A DNA stretch of 64,000 nt from Allobosea sp. Root483D1. GTDB taxonomy: Bacteria > Pseudomonadota > Alphaproteobacteria > Rhizobiales > Beijerinckiaceae. Position numbers and translations under genes: made by a program. Within the stretch, counting starts at the first letter, position 1. Each line of letters starts with the position of its first letter. Below, piece after piece: positions 45,308-54,286 of this stretch. The notes beneath the pieces were generated by a model. The model was not told the origin of the DNA. It searched no databases and worked only from the letters and a program-made list of their open reading frames with translations. The DNA is taken from assembly GCF_001429505.1 (NCBI RefSeq), contig NZ_LMJW01000001.1, forward strand, positions 1,242,606 through 1,306,605, read 5' to 3'.

Positions 45308-45317
45308 CATGATCATG
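45308..45317. promoter_or_regulatory. Palindrome in the divergent intergenic region
   Basis: CATGATCATG is a perfect 10-base palindrome between the opine dehydrogenase-like gene and the ABC operon. It could be a GntR-type half-site pair for the UTRA regulator encoded at the end of the operon. A short palindrome can arise by chance. Confidence 0.3.
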
Positions 45318-45384
45318 TTGTCATCCGGTCGTCCGTACGTTTAATGTTCATCAAAATAATGTCAATCAAACGAGGGGAATTCCA

Positions 45385-46242
45385 ATGGCCCTAAACTTTC
45401 TTGACTTGCTCCGAAGGAAGATCAGTGTCGCCGCCGGCCTGCTGGCCGCGAGCCTCTCCGGCGCTGCTGCCGAGCCGCTGAAGATCGCAGCCGATATCGG
45501 CTATGCGCCCTGGGCGATGCGCCAGCCTTCCGGCGAGATCGACGGTTTCTCGATCGAGGTCGCCAGGGAGATCGCCCGCCGCATGGGGCGCAGCGGCGTC
45601 GAGGTCGTCGACGTCAACTTCTCAGCGATCTTCGCCGGGCTCTTCGCGAGCCGTTACGACATGATCGTGGCGCCGATGTCGATAACCAAGGAGCGCGCGG
45701 CGCAATTGCTCTTCACCGAGGGCTACATGACCGGCGGCATCGGCCTCGTCACCCGTTCCGAGGACGACAGCATCACCAAGCCGGAGGACCTGCGCGGGAA
45801 GGTGCTCGCGACCAATAGCGGCAGCTTTACGGACACTTGGGCGACGGCGAACGAGGCCAAATACGGCTACAAGATCCAGCGCTACGACAAGGACAGCGAC
45901 GCGCTGCAGGCCGTGATCGCCAAGCGCGCCGATGCCGATGTGGTCAACCTCAATGTCGGCCAGTACGCGGCTTCGAAGAACCGCCGCATGAAGGTCGTGC
46001 ACCGCATCTTCGGCGACTACGATCTCGGCTACGGCTTCCGCAAGGACGCCAAGGAGCTGCGCAACCAGGTCGAGAACGCGCTCGAATGCATGAAGCTCGA
46101 CGGCTCTCTGCAGGGCCTGCACGAGAAATGGTTCGGCGAGCAGCCCGATCCGGTCGATTCGAGCATGAAGGTCTTCGCTGGCTACGGGCCGGTCGGGCTC
46201 GAAGGCTACGAGCGCACCTATCACAAGCCGGACTGCAAGTGA
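45385..46242 (+). CDS. Amino-acid-type periplasmic binding protein (SBP family 3)
   Basis: This 285-residue protein has an N-terminal signal peptide (RRKISVAAGLLAASLSGAAA, cleavage near residue 28). The SBP family 3 core follows: LKIAADIGYAPWAMRQPSGEIDGFSIEVAREIARRMG, DMIVAPMSITKERAAQLLFTEGY and LQGLHEKWFGE. GAGGGGA lies before the ATG. First gene of an importer operon; its TGA overlaps the ATPase start (TGATG). The ligand is probably an amino acid or amino-acid derivative. Confidence 0.92.
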   Translation: MALNFLDLLRRKISVAAGLLAASLSGAAAEPLKIAADIGYAPWAMRQPSGEIDGFSIEVAREIARRMGRSGVEVVDVNFSAIFAGLFASRYDMIVAPMSITKERAAQLLFTEGYMTGGIGLVTRSEDDSITKPEDLRGKVLATNSGSFTDTWATANEAKYGYKIQRYDKDSDALQAVIAKRADADVVNLNVGQYAASKNRRMKVVHRIFGDYDLGYGFRKDAKELRNQVENALECMKLDGSLQGLHEKWFGEQPDPVDSSMKVFAGYGPVGLEGYERTYHKPDCK

Positions 46243-47003
46243 TGGCCGCAAGCGTGCCTGCCAAGGCCCTGCTGAGGATGCGGGGGATCGAGAAGAGCTT
46301 CGGCGCCGTCCCGATCCTCAAGGGCATCGACCTCGACGTGGCCGCCGGCGAACTGGTCGCCATCATCGGCCCGTCGGGTTCCGGCAAGTCGACGCTGCTG
46401 CGCTGCATCAACCGACTGGAGGAGCCGCAAGCCGGCTCCATCCACCTGGACGAGGTCGAGATCACCGGGAAACGCGCGACTCTGAGCAAGATCCGGCGCG
46501 ATATTGGCATGGTCTTCCAAGCCTTCAATCTCTATCCGCATTTCACGGCCGAGCGGAATGTCAGCCTCGCCCTGTCGAAGGTGCTGAAGCTCAAGACGGC
46601 GGAAGCCTCGGAGCGGGCGCTTGCGGCGCTCGAGCAGGTCGGCTTGCGCCATAAGGCCAAGGCTTTTCCCGCCGAGCTTTCGGGTGGCCAGCAGCAGCGC
46701 GTCGCCATCGCACGCTCCATGGCGATGGCGCCAAAGCTCTATCTCTTCGACGAGCCGACCTCGGCGCTCGACCCCGAGCTCGTCGGCGAGGTCCTCGCGG
46801 TCATGCAGGAGATGAAGGCAAAAGGGCAGACCATGATGGTTGTGACCCATGAGATGGCCTTCGCCCGCCAGGCCGCCGACCGGGTGATATTCATGGACGA
46901 GGGCGTAGTGGTCGAGCAGGGAACGCCCGACGCGATCTTCCGCGCCTCGACCAATCCGCGCCTTAGCAGCTTCCTGCGCAACTACCGCGGCAAGGAGGCT
47001 TGA
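46242..47003 (+). CDS. Amino-acid ABC transporter ATP-binding protein
   Basis: This 253-residue GlnQ-type ATPase has Walker [11 protein letters not shown]-loop GMVFQAFNLYPHFT, signature [15 protein letters not shown], Walker [13 protein letters not shown] and switch VVTHEMAFARQAAD. The ATG at 46242 shares a base with the upstream stop. A longer frame inside the binding protein gene is an artefact. It is followed by two permeases. Confidence 0.94.
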   Translation: MAASVPAKALLRMRGIEKSFGAVPILKGIDLDVAAGELVAIIGPSGSGKSTLLRCINRLEEPQAGSIHLDEVEITGKRATLSKIRRDIGMVFQAFNLYPHFTAERNVSLALSKVLKLKTAEASERALAALEQVGLRHKAKAFPAELSGGQQQRVAIARSMAMAPKLYLFDEPTSALDPELVGEVLAVMQEMKAKGQTMMVVTHEMAFARQAADRVIFMDEGVVVEQGTPDAIFRASTNPRLSSFLRNYRGKEA

Positions 47004-47005
47004 GC

Positions 47006-47677
47006 ATGGGCGAGATCGGCAAGTTCTTCTTCGACGGCACCATCGCAGCCGCCGTGCTGCCCTTCCTGTTCGAGGGCTTCCTCGTCACGCTGCAACTCTC
47101 CGCCCTGACGATCCTGTTCGGGTTGTCGCTGGGTCTCGCCCTGGCCTGCGCACGCGCCTACGGGATCACGCCGCTGAACGTGCTGATCGTCACCTTCGTC
47201 GACATCCTGCGGTCGTTGCCGGCGCTGGTGATCCTGATCTGCATCTACTTCGTCCTGCCGGAATACGAGATCAGGATCGACGCCTATTGGGCGACGGTGC
47301 TGACGCTGAGCCTCGTGCTCGCCGCCTTCTCCGAGGAGATCTTCTGGGCCGGCATCACCTCGGTCTCGAAGGGGCAGTGGGAGGGTGGCCTCTCGACCGG
47401 GCTGACCTTCACCCAGACGCTGTTCTACATCGTGCTCTACCAGGCCGTGCAGATGGTCATCCCGCCGCTGACCAACAAGACGATCAGCATCACCAAGAAC
47501 ACGGCCCTCGCCTCCGTCGTCTCGGTGTCGGAATTGCTGAACCAGGCGTCGAGCCAGCAGGCGCTCTACGCCAACCCGACGCCGCTCACGGTCGCCGCCC
47601 TGTTCTACCTGGCCGTGTTCGCGCCGCTGGTCGTGCTCAGCCGCCGGATCGAGAGCCGTTACGCGGTGAAGAGGTAG
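47006..47677 (+). CDS. Amino-acid ABC transporter permease (first)
   Basis: This 223-residue permease of the HisM family has four to five membrane helices. Its DILRSLPALVILICIYFVLP and EAA loop TSVSKGQWEGGLSTGLTFTQTLFYIVLYQAVQMVIPP are standard. ATG 47006 lies 2 bases after the ATPase stop; a TTG at 47000 is an alternative start. Confidence 0.92.
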   Translation: MGEIGKFFFDGTIAAAVLPFLFEGFLVTLQLSALTILFGLSLGLALACARAYGITPLNVLIVTFVDILRSLPALVILICIYFVLPEYEIRIDAYWATVLTLSLVLAAFSEEIFWAGITSVSKGQWEGGLSTGLTFTQTLFYIVLYQAVQMVIPPLTNKTISITKNTALASVVSVSELLNQASSQQALYANPTPLTVAALFYLAVFAPLVVLSRRIESRYAVKR

Positions 47678-47682
47678 GCGCC

Positions 47683-48336
47683 ATGTTCCATCCCGACGCC
47701 GTCGCGCTCACCATCCCCTATCTCCTGTCCGGGCTGAAGGTCACGCTGCTGCTTGCCATCCTGATCGTGCCGCTGGCCTTCGGCATGGGAACGCTCGTCG
47801 CCATCGTCGCGAATTCGACATCGCGCCCGGTGCGTCTCATCGCCTATCTCTATATCGACTTCTTCCGCGCCTTCCCGCCGCTCGTCCTGATCATCTTCGT
47901 GTTCTACGCCCTGCCCTTCCTCGGCCTGCGCCTGCCGGAGATTCCGGCCTTCGTCCTCGCGATGACGCTGAACGGCTCGGCGTATTTCGCCGAGATCGTC
48001 CGGGCCGGCCTCGCGGCGGTGCCGAAGGGCCAGTACGAAGCAGCACAGGCCACCGGCCTCAACGGCGCTCAGGTTCTGACGTATGTCGTGCTGCCGCAGG
48101 CGCTGAAGAAGGTCCGCCCGCCGCTGCTCAGCAATGTCCTCGAACTCGCCAAGGCGACCTCGCTTGCGTCGGTCGTCGCGATCGCCGAACTGCTCCGCAG
48201 CGCTCGAATCGCCCAAGGTGCCATCTATGATCCGACGCCCCTGCTCATGGCCGCATTGGTCTATCTCGTGATGTTCTGGCCCTTCGTGCGCCTGCTATCG
48301 CTGATCGAGAAGCGCCAGTCCTTCAGCCCGGTATGA
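47683..48336 (+). CDS. Amino-acid ABC transporter permease (second)
   Basis: This 217-residue permease pairs with the preceding one: YIDFFRAFPPLVLIIFVFYALP and the loop AAVPKGQYEAAQATGLNGAQVLTYVVLPQALKKVRPP are the family marks. Its stop overlaps the start of the GntR regulator (ATGA), placing the regulator in the operon. Confidence 0.92.
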   Translation: MFHPDAVALTIPYLLSGLKVTLLLAILIVPLAFGMGTLVAIVANSTSRPVRLIAYLYIDFFRAFPPLVLIIFVFYALPFLGLRLPEIPAFVLAMTLNGSAYFAEIVRAGLAAVPKGQYEAAQATGLNGAQVLTYVVLPQALKKVRPPLLSNVLELAKATSLASVVAIAELLRSARIAQGAIYDPTPLLMAALVYLVMFWPFVRLLSLIEKRQSFSPV

Positions 48337-49112
48337 GCACCGGGTTCCGCAACACTGGAAATCCCATGCCCGTGCCGCTTCACCTGCAGATCCAGGCCGA
48401 TATCATGGGGGCGATCGAGCGCGGCGACTTCCCGGTCGGCGAGCAACTCCCCTCGGAAGCGGAACTGCAGGTCCGCTACGGCGTCAGCCGCGCGACCATC
48501 CGCAAGGCGATGGAGGAGCTGTCGGCCGGCGGCGTCGTGATGAAGCTTCAGGGTCTAGGAACTTATGTCAGCGACCGTGTCCAGGTCGGCCAGAGCGTGC
48601 GGCTGCGCGGCTATCTCGACGATATCCTGATCTCCGACGAGCGCCTGAGCTTTCGGACGCTGGCGATCGACGATGTCCGGCCGGCGCCCGACCTTGCCGC
48701 CCTGTTCGCGCCGGCGGACCGGGGCGCCGCGACCCGCTATCGATCGCTCATCCTGCAGGCCGGCAAGCCCCTGATGATCGGCACGTCCCATATCCCCGTC
48801 TCGGTGTCGCCCCGCGTCGACGACGCGGAACTGCCGCCCGGCGAGCAGCAGACCGTGGTGCGCCTGCGCCGCGCCGGGCTCGCGATCCAGCGCGGGCAGC
48901 AGACGCTGGGTGCGATCGTTGCCGACGCCGAGCAGGCCTCCCATCTCGGTGTGCCCACGGGAACGGCCCTGGTCGCCTCGCGCCGCCTTTATTACGACCG
49001 CTCCGACAGGCCGCTGATCGTCATCGACGGCATCTTCCATCCGACCAATTACAGCCTCGTCGTCGACCTCGTGCCCAGGCCGGGCGGTCGCTTCGTCAGC
49101 TCAAGCCGGTAA
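48333..49112 (+). CDS. GntR-family regulator with UTRA domain (HutC type)
   Basis: This 259-residue protein has a winged helix-turn-helix (GAIERGDFPVGEQLPSEAELQVRYGVSRATIRKAMEELSAGGVVMKLQGLGTYV, about 25-78) and a C-terminal UTRA effector domain (about 95-245, ending FHPTNYSLVVDLVPR). It is cotranscribed with the importer and the hydrolase, so it likely senses an intermediate of the pathway and represses the operon. Confidence 0.9.
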   Translation: MSTGFRNTGNPMPVPLHLQIQADIMGAIERGDFPVGEQLPSEAELQVRYGVSRATIRKAMEELSAGGVVMKLQGLGTYVSDRVQVGQSVRLRGYLDDILISDERLSFRTLAIDDVRPAPDLAALFAPADRGAATRYRSLILQAGKPLMIGTSHIPVSVSPRVDDAELPPGEQQTVVRLRRAGLAIQRGQQTLGAIVADAEQASHLGVPTGTALVASRRLYYDRSDRPLIVIDGIFHPTNYSLVVDLVPRPGGRFVSSSR

Positions 49113-49118
49113 ATTCCC

Positions 49119-50561
49119 ATGTTCGATCTCGTCATACGCAATGCCCGCTGCGCCAGCTCCAGCGACGTCTTCAACGCCGATATCGGCATCCACGACGGCC
49201 GGATCGCCGAACTCGGCGCGATCGGCGACAAGGCGCCGGAGATCATCGATGCGGCCGGCCGGCTGGTCACGCCGGGCGGCGTCGACAGCCATCTCCACAT
49301 CGACCAGCGCAAGGCCCATGACCGGATCAATGCGGACGACTTCTATTCGGGAACGGTCTCGGCCGCCTGTGGCGGCACGACGACGGTGCTTCCCTTCGCT
49401 CCCCAGCATCGCGGAGAAGGAATCGCCTGGGCCGTCGCCGACTACCACGAGCGCGCGCGCAAAGCCGTCCTGGACTATAATTTCCACATCGTCGTCACCG
49501 ACCCGTCCCATCCCAATTTCGACCGCGACCTCGCGCAGGCTGTGGCCGGCGGCCTGCGCTCGCTGAAGATCTTCACGACCTATGCCGCTGTCGGAATCGC
49601 TGATCGCGACATCGTCGCGGTCTTCGCCGCCGCCCGCCGGCACGGCTTCATTGTGATGGTCCATTGCGAGAACACCGACATCATCGACCATGTGACGCAG
49701 CAATTGCTGGCGCAGGGCCATGTCGCGCCGAAATTCCATCTCGCCTCGCGGCCGACCATCGCCGAGGCCGAGGCCGTCTTCCGGATTTGCGCCTACGCCG
49801 AGCTGTTCAACGTGCCAACCATGGTCGTGCATGTCTCGACCGGACGATCACTCGACGTCATCGCGCTCTCGCGTGCCAGAGGAACCACGCTCTTCGTCGA
49901 GACCTGCACACAATACCTGACGCTCGACCGGAGTCTGCTCGAGAAACCTGGACACGAAGGAGCAAAGGGCATCTTCAGCCCACCGATCCGCGACGCCGCC
50001 AATCGCGCCGAACTCTGGCGCGCCGTTGCCGACGGCCGCATCGACGTGCTCTCCTCGGACCACTCACCCTATATGTTCGACGAGATCGAGAAGTTCCCGA
50101 ACGGTTTCGGCGCGAGCTTCGACAAGATCGCCAGCGGCGTGCCGGGCGTCGAGATCCGTATGCCGCTTCTGTTCACGCAATGCGTCAAGGAAGGCCGCAT
50201 CAGCCTGCCCGAGTTCGTCAGGCTGACCGCGACCAACGCTGCGCGGATCTATGGGCTGGCGCCACGCAAGGGAGATCTCGTGGTCGGGGCCGATGCCGAT
50301 CTCTGCATCTGGGACGAGAATTACGACCGCGTCATCGACAACCGGATGATGCACCACAATGTCGACTTCACCCCCTATGAAGGCATGAAAGTCACGGCCT
50401 GGCCCGCAATCACGTTGAGCCGCGGCGAGGTGATCAGCCGCTATCATGAGTTCTGCGGGACCCGCGGGCGGGGCCGCTTCCTGCCAGCCACGGCGACAGC
50501 GCCTCATCATGCCCAGACCGATGCCGAAAAGGAGTTGGCGGCCTTTGGTCTCACATGGTGA
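49119..50561 (+). CDS. Dihydropyrimidinase/hydantoinase-type cyclic amidohydrolase
   Basis: This 480-residue amidohydrolase has all metal ligands of the dihydropyrimidinase family: His58 and His60 in HLHID, the carbamylated Lys150 in SLKIFTTY, His182 in VHCEN, His238 in VHVST and Asp314 in SSDHSPY. The substrate-binding Tyr corresponds to Tyr155. It opens cyclic amides such as dihydrouracil or hydantoins. Last in the operon after the regulator, it suggests that the imported compound, or one derived from it, has a cyclic amide ring. The exact substrate cannot be read from the sequence. Confidence 0.9.
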   Translation: MFDLVIRNARCASSSDVFNADIGIHDGRIAELGAIGDKAPEIIDAAGRLVTPGGVDSHLHIDQRKAHDRINADDFYSGTVSAACGGTTTVLPFAPQHRGEGIAWAVADYHERARKAVLDYNFHIVVTDPSHPNFDRDLAQAVAGGLRSLKIFTTYAAVGIADRDIVAVFAAARRHGFIVMVHCENTDIIDHVTQQLLAQGHVAPKFHLASRPTIAEAEAVFRICAYAELFNVPTMVVHVSTGRSLDVIALSRARGTTLFVETCTQYLTLDRSLLEKPGHEGAKGIFSPPIRDAANRAELWRAVADGRIDVLSSDHSPYMFDEIEKFPNGFGASFDKIASGVPGVEIRMPLLFTQCVKEGRISLPEFVRLTATNAARIYGLAPRKGDLVVGADADLCIWDENYDRVIDNRMMHHNVDFTPYEGMKVTAWPAITLSRGEVISRYHEFCGTRGRGRFLPATATAPHHAQTDAEKELAAFGLTW

Positions 50562-50692
50562 CGCAACTGATCGAGGCTTCCGTAAACTCCAGCTTGGTTC
50601 GCAATACCTACGGGGCCATAGCTTCGGGCATGTCCGGTTCCGGGAGACGAGCCTACGTCCGCTGTTGGCGCAGCCGGGTCCAGCTTCCTTGA

Positions 50693-51409
50693 TCACACGT
50701 CGCCGGCGATCCCGAGATCGGCCAACGTCTGCTGCGTGAGTCGGCGCGCGGTCGATCGGGCTTCGGCAGGCTGTCGCGCGCAGATCCGGTCGATCAGCTC
50801 ATGGATGAGCTTGCGGCTCTCAACGCCGCGGCTCCGGATCAGCGACACCCGGACATAGAACAGGGTCTGCAGCATCGTCTTGTCCCAGACGACCCGCAGA
50901 GAGTCGTTGTTCGCAGCCGCAAGCAGCCAGCGAGAGAGCCGCCCGTCGAAAGACGGATGGCCTTCCTCGCTTTGCAAGCTCTCGAAGGCTTCGTCCAGGC
51001 TGACCTTGAGTTGCGCCGCGCTCTCGATCGTCTCGCTCGTGCATCGCCTGGCGGCGAGCTCAGCCGCATATTCCAGCAGCGCGGTCCGGACCTGGAAGAG
51101 TTCCACGATCTGGCTGGGACCGAGCGTCCTGATCCGTATCCCCTGCCAAGGGTTCCGCTCGGCGAGCCCGTCCGCGACGATCGCCTGCAGTGCCTCGCGG
51201 ATCGGTCCGTTCGAGAAGCCGAACTCCGACCGCAGATCGGCCTCGCGAATCCGCTCGCCCGGCTGATAGCGCCCTGCGACGATGCGCTCGCGCAGCAGGT
51301 CCGACAGCCATGTGGAACGCATGGAGCGGCCGATCTCGGCGTCTGTGCCTGTATCCGCCGGCTCGGCTGCGACCATGGGAACTCCCGCATTTTTGCCCCT
51401 GTAGATCAT
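50693..51409 (-). CDS. GntR-family regulator with FCD domain
   Basis: This 238-residue protein has a winged helix (LSDLLRERIVAGRYQPGERIREADLRSEFGFSNGPIREALQAIVADGLAE, about 35-83) and a helical FCD effector domain (about 95-230). FCD regulators respond to organic acids. It is divergent from the Bug-type binding protein gene, with a perfect palindrome in between. It probably controls the 51.6-55.6 kb operon. Confidence 0.9.
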   Translation of the reverse strand: MIYRGKNAGVPMVAAEPADTGTDAEIGRSMRSTWLSDLLRERIVAGRYQPGERIREADLRSEFGFSNGPIREALQAIVADGLAERNPWQGIRIRTLGPSQIVELFQVRTALLEYAAELAARRCTSETIESAAQLKVSLDEAFESLQSEEGHPSFDGRLSRWLLAAANNDSLRVVWDKTMLQTLFYVRVSLIRSRGVESRKLIHELIDRICARQPAEARSTARRLTQQTLADLGIAGDV

Positions 51410-51520
51410 CAGGAGACGGTCAAATCAAGGGCGCGACATGGCCTTCGCCTCGTTGGGGGCGGCCATCGGCAGGTGCCTGGCGACGGCACGCGAAACGGCT
51501 TGCCGACTCGTCGGCGCCAG

Positions 51521-51532
51521 ATTATTAATAAT
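51521..51532. promoter_or_regulatory. Palindrome, candidate operator of the FCD regulator
   Basis: ATTATTAATAAT is a perfect 12-base palindrome, strikingly AT-only in a GC-rich setting. It lies 49 bases before the ATG of the binding protein gene in the divergent intergenic region. It could overlap the -10 element and serve as the regulator's site. Confidence 0.45.
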
Positions 51533-51580
51533 CCGCAACGCGGCACGACAACCAATCCGCCGCGGCAGGGAGGATGATCG

Positions 51581-52543
51581 ATGCGCTTTCCAATGATGCT
51601 CGCACTCGCCGCGAGCCTGGTTGCGACAACCGCGACCGCGCAGGAGAATTGGCCGAACAAGCCGGTCCGACTGGTCGTGACGAGCGCCGCGGGCGGCGGC
51701 TTTGATCTGATGGCCCGCATTCTGGCGGAAGGGCTCAGCCAGCAGCTGCGGCAGAATGTGATCGTCGAAAATCTTGCCGGAGTCGGCGGATTGCGAGCAG
51801 TGCGCGCCGTCGTCAGGGGAGACGCCGATGGCTACACGTTCCTGTTCAATGGCCCTCAGCATGCGAGCCTGCCCTACGCCTACAAGGACCCCGGCTACGA
51901 CGTGAAGGCCGATCTGGCGAGCGTGTCCCTCGTGGCGCAGTATCCGATGGTGCTGGTCACCAGCCCCCAGGTTCCAGCCAAGACCTTCGCCGAGTTCGTC
52001 GCCATGGTGAAGGCTGCGCCGGGCAAATACACCTTCGGATCGAGCGGGCTCGGGGGCGCCTCCCACATCGCCATCGAGGCTTTCAAGCACCAGGCCGGCC
52101 TCGACATGGTGCATGTGCCGTTTCGTGGCAGTGGTGAGACCACGGCCGCTCTTTTCGGCGGACAGATCGATCTGGTCTCCGACGGCCTCGCCGCGCAGCT
52201 CGGTAACATCAATGAAGGACGCGTCCGGCCACTCACGATCGTCGGTGACAAGCGGTCGCCGGCTCTCCCGGACGTGCCCGCGACGGCGGAAACATATCCC
52301 GGCCTGTCCTTCCCCCTCTGGGTTGCCGTCTTCGCGCCTGCGAAGACCCCGGCTGCGATCGTCGACAAAATGAACGGGGCCATAGCGGCCACCTTGAAGA
52401 TGCCGGCGATCAAAAAGCGCTACGAGGACCTGTTGGTCGAGACGGTTGGCTCGTCACGCTCGGAGCTCGACGCATTCCTCGACAAACAACTCGCCATGAA
52501 CAGGGACGTCATCGAGCGCGCGAACATCAAGGTCGGAGAGTGA
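51581..52543 (+). CDS. Bug-family (tripartite tricarboxylate transporter) substrate-binding protein
   Basis: This 320-residue protein has a signal peptide (MRFPMMLALAASLVATTATAQ) and the Bug fold. Marks are WPNKPVRLVVTSAAGGGFDLMARILAE, NLAGVGGLRAVRAV, YTFGSSGLGGASHIAIEAFKH, VPFRGSGETTAALFGGQIDLVSDGLA and RVRPLTIVGDKRSPALPDVPATAE. Bug proteins bind carboxylates for TctAB-type transporters. No tctA or tctB gene is present in the window, so it must work with a membrane part encoded elsewhere or act as a sensor. Confidence 0.92.
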   Translation: MRFPMMLALAASLVATTATAQENWPNKPVRLVVTSAAGGGFDLMARILAEGLSQQLRQNVIVENLAGVGGLRAVRAVVRGDADGYTFLFNGPQHASLPYAYKDPGYDVKADLASVSLVAQYPMVLVTSPQVPAKTFAEFVAMVKAAPGKYTFGSSGLGGASHIAIEAFKHQAGLDMVHVPFRGSGETTAALFGGQIDLVSDGLAAQLGNINEGRVRPLTIVGDKRSPALPDVPATAETYPGLSFPLWVAVFAPAKTPAAIVDKMNGAIAATLKMPAIKKRYEDLLVETVGSSRSELDAFLDKQLAMNRDVIERANIKVGE

Positions 52544-52546
52544 TCG

Positions 52547-53320
52547 TTGTCCACGGTTCCCACTGACGAACTCGCCCCCGGCGGCACGCTGCGCGCTGCG
52601 GTCAATCTCAGCAACACGGTCCTGGTACAGCGGGAGGGCGCCGATGGCGAAGTCGGAGGCGCGGCGGTCATGCTCGCCCGCGAGCTCGGGCGGCGCATCG
52701 GGTTGCCGGTCGAGATCGTCACCTTCAAGGCGGCCGCGGATCTTTTCGCGGCCCTCGCCGAGCAGCGCTGGGATGTGGCCTTCCTCGCCGACGAACCGGC
52801 GCGTGCGGCGCAGATCGACTTCACGAGTCCCTATGTCCTGATCGAGGGCACCTATCTCGCTCGGGCCAACGCGCCGTTTCGGGCAGTCGAGGACGTCGAC
52901 CGGACCGGCGTCAGGATCGCGGTGGGGCGCGGCTCGGCTTACGATCTCTATCTCTCGCGCACGATCACGCAGGCACAGATCCTGCGCTCGCAGACGGCCG
53001 GCGGAACCGCCGCCATCGACCTCTTCCTGGCCGAGAATCTCGACGTCGCCGCGGGCCTGCGGCCGCAGCTGGCCGCCTATGCCCGGGACGTTCCGGCGCT
53101 GCAGGTGCTGGAGGGCCGCTTCATGGAGATCGGCCAGGCGGTCGGCCTGCCGAAGGGCCGGCCCGGTGCCGCGGCATTCGTCCGGCAGTTCATCGACGAG
53201 GTGAAGGCGTCGGGCTTCATCGCCGAGGCCTTGAGGCGGACGGGACAGAACGACGTGATAGTCGCGCCCGCCTCGCGCCGCGGATCACCAGCATTGCAGC
53301 ACCACGGAGACCACCCATGA
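52547..53320 (+). CDS. Substrate-binding-protein-like protein without signal peptide
   Basis: This 257-residue protein has an SBP family 3-like core (LRAAVNLSNTVLVQ, GGAAVMLARELGRRIGLPVEIVTF, FAALAEQRWDVAFLADEPARAAQIDFTSPYVLIEGTYL) but begins MSTVPTDELAPGG with no hydrophobic leader. It would therefore stay in the cytoplasm. TTG 52547 is the start, with GGAGAG upstream. It sits between a Bug protein and an amidohydrolase, and overlaps the latter by 4 bases. A catalytic or sensing role is possible. Confidence 0.75.
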   Translation: MSTVPTDELAPGGTLRAAVNLSNTVLVQREGADGEVGGAAVMLARELGRRIGLPVEIVTFKAAADLFAALAEQRWDVAFLADEPARAAQIDFTSPYVLIEGTYLARANAPFRAVEDVDRTGVRIAVGRGSAYDLYLSRTITQAQILRSQTAGGTAAIDLFLAENLDVAAGLRPQLAAYARDVPALQVLEGRFMEIGQAVGLPKGRPGAAAFVRQFIDEVKASGFIAEALRRTGQNDVIVAPASRRGSPALQHHGDHP

Positions 53321-54183
53321 CACCCGCCGTTGACACCCATCTGCACGCGCACTGGCCGCAGCGTTACGCGTATTCGCAGCCGACCGGCAGCCGCATTCGC
53401 CCGGAGGATGTCGCGATCAGCGCCGACGGCCTTTTCCCGGCCCTGACGGCGCAGGGTTTCAGCCATGCCCTGATCATCCAGCCCGGTGCCTATGGCAACG
53501 ACAACAGCGCGATGCTGGAGGCCATCGCCCGCTCGGAAGGGCGCGCCAAGGGCATTGCCAATATGAGCCTCTCGGCCGGCGACGAGGAGTTCGTCACGCT
53601 GAAGCGTCAGGGCGTCGTCGGCGTCCGCCTCAGCCTGGTGCATTCTCTCACCGGGATTTTCGATCACCCGGAGATCGAGACCTTCCTGTCGCGCTGCCGC
53701 CGGCACGACTTCTTCGTCGAGATCTTCGCCCCTGCGGCAACCTGGCCGCAGATCATTCCCCAGCTGCGCAAGGCGGAGGTCAAGATCATCGTCGAGCATG
53801 TCGGCTACCCCATCGTGCCCGATGGCGTCCAGCAACCCGGCTTTCAGGCGGTTCTCGAACTCGGCCGCAGCAGTGACGCGGTGATCAAGCTCGGCAGCGG
53901 CTTCCGGCTTGGCCAGACCGGCGGCAAGTATGCCGATGTCAAGCCGTTCGTTCTGGCGGCGGTCGAGGCCTTCGGCCCCGAAAAATGCATCTGGGGCAGC
54001 GACTGGCCGTTCCTCAGCCCGCAGGTTGGTTCGGTCAAGCGCGAGGTCACCTGGAAGATCGACTACGCCAGCGAGTTCGGCGGATTCCAGGACTGGATTA
54101 CCGATGCCGCCACACGCCGCAGCATCCTGTGGGACACGCCGGCGCGTCTCTTCGGCTTCAGCGAGGTCGGCCTGAAGTCCTGA
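53317..54183 (+). CDS. Amidohydrolase family protein (2-pyrone-4,6-dicarboxylate lactonase-like)
   Basis: This 288-residue TIM-barrel hydrolase has the VDTHLHAH start (His8 and His10), VGVRLSLVHSLTG, VEIFAP, the strand end IIVEHVGYP and the late catalytic Asp in CIWGSDWPF. The layout matches PDC lactonase (LigI) and related lactonases in COG3618. Substrates of this group are lactones of di- and tricarboxylic acids, consistent with a Bug-type carboxylate-binding protein in the same operon. Confidence 0.85.
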   Translation: MTPAVDTHLHAHWPQRYAYSQPTGSRIRPEDVAISADGLFPALTAQGFSHALIIQPGAYGNDNSAMLEAIARSEGRAKGIANMSLSAGDEEFVTLKRQGVVGVRLSLVHSLTGIFDHPEIETFLSRCRRHDFFVEIFAPAATWPQIIPQLRKAEVKIIVEHVGYPIVPDGVQQPGFQAVLELGRSSDAVIKLGSGFRLGQTGGKYADVKPFVLAAVEAFGPEKCIWGSDWPFLSPQVGSVKREVTWKIDYASEFGGFQDWITDAATRRSILWDTPARLFGFSEVGLKS

Positions 54184-54286
54184 AACATCGGTCAAGGCGC
54201 GGGCTCGCCGGCCTGCGCCGATAATCGCGGCTCAGCGGGTCCGTACCAGCGCAGGCTTAGGGTTCGTCCCCCTGGGAGATTTTGCC

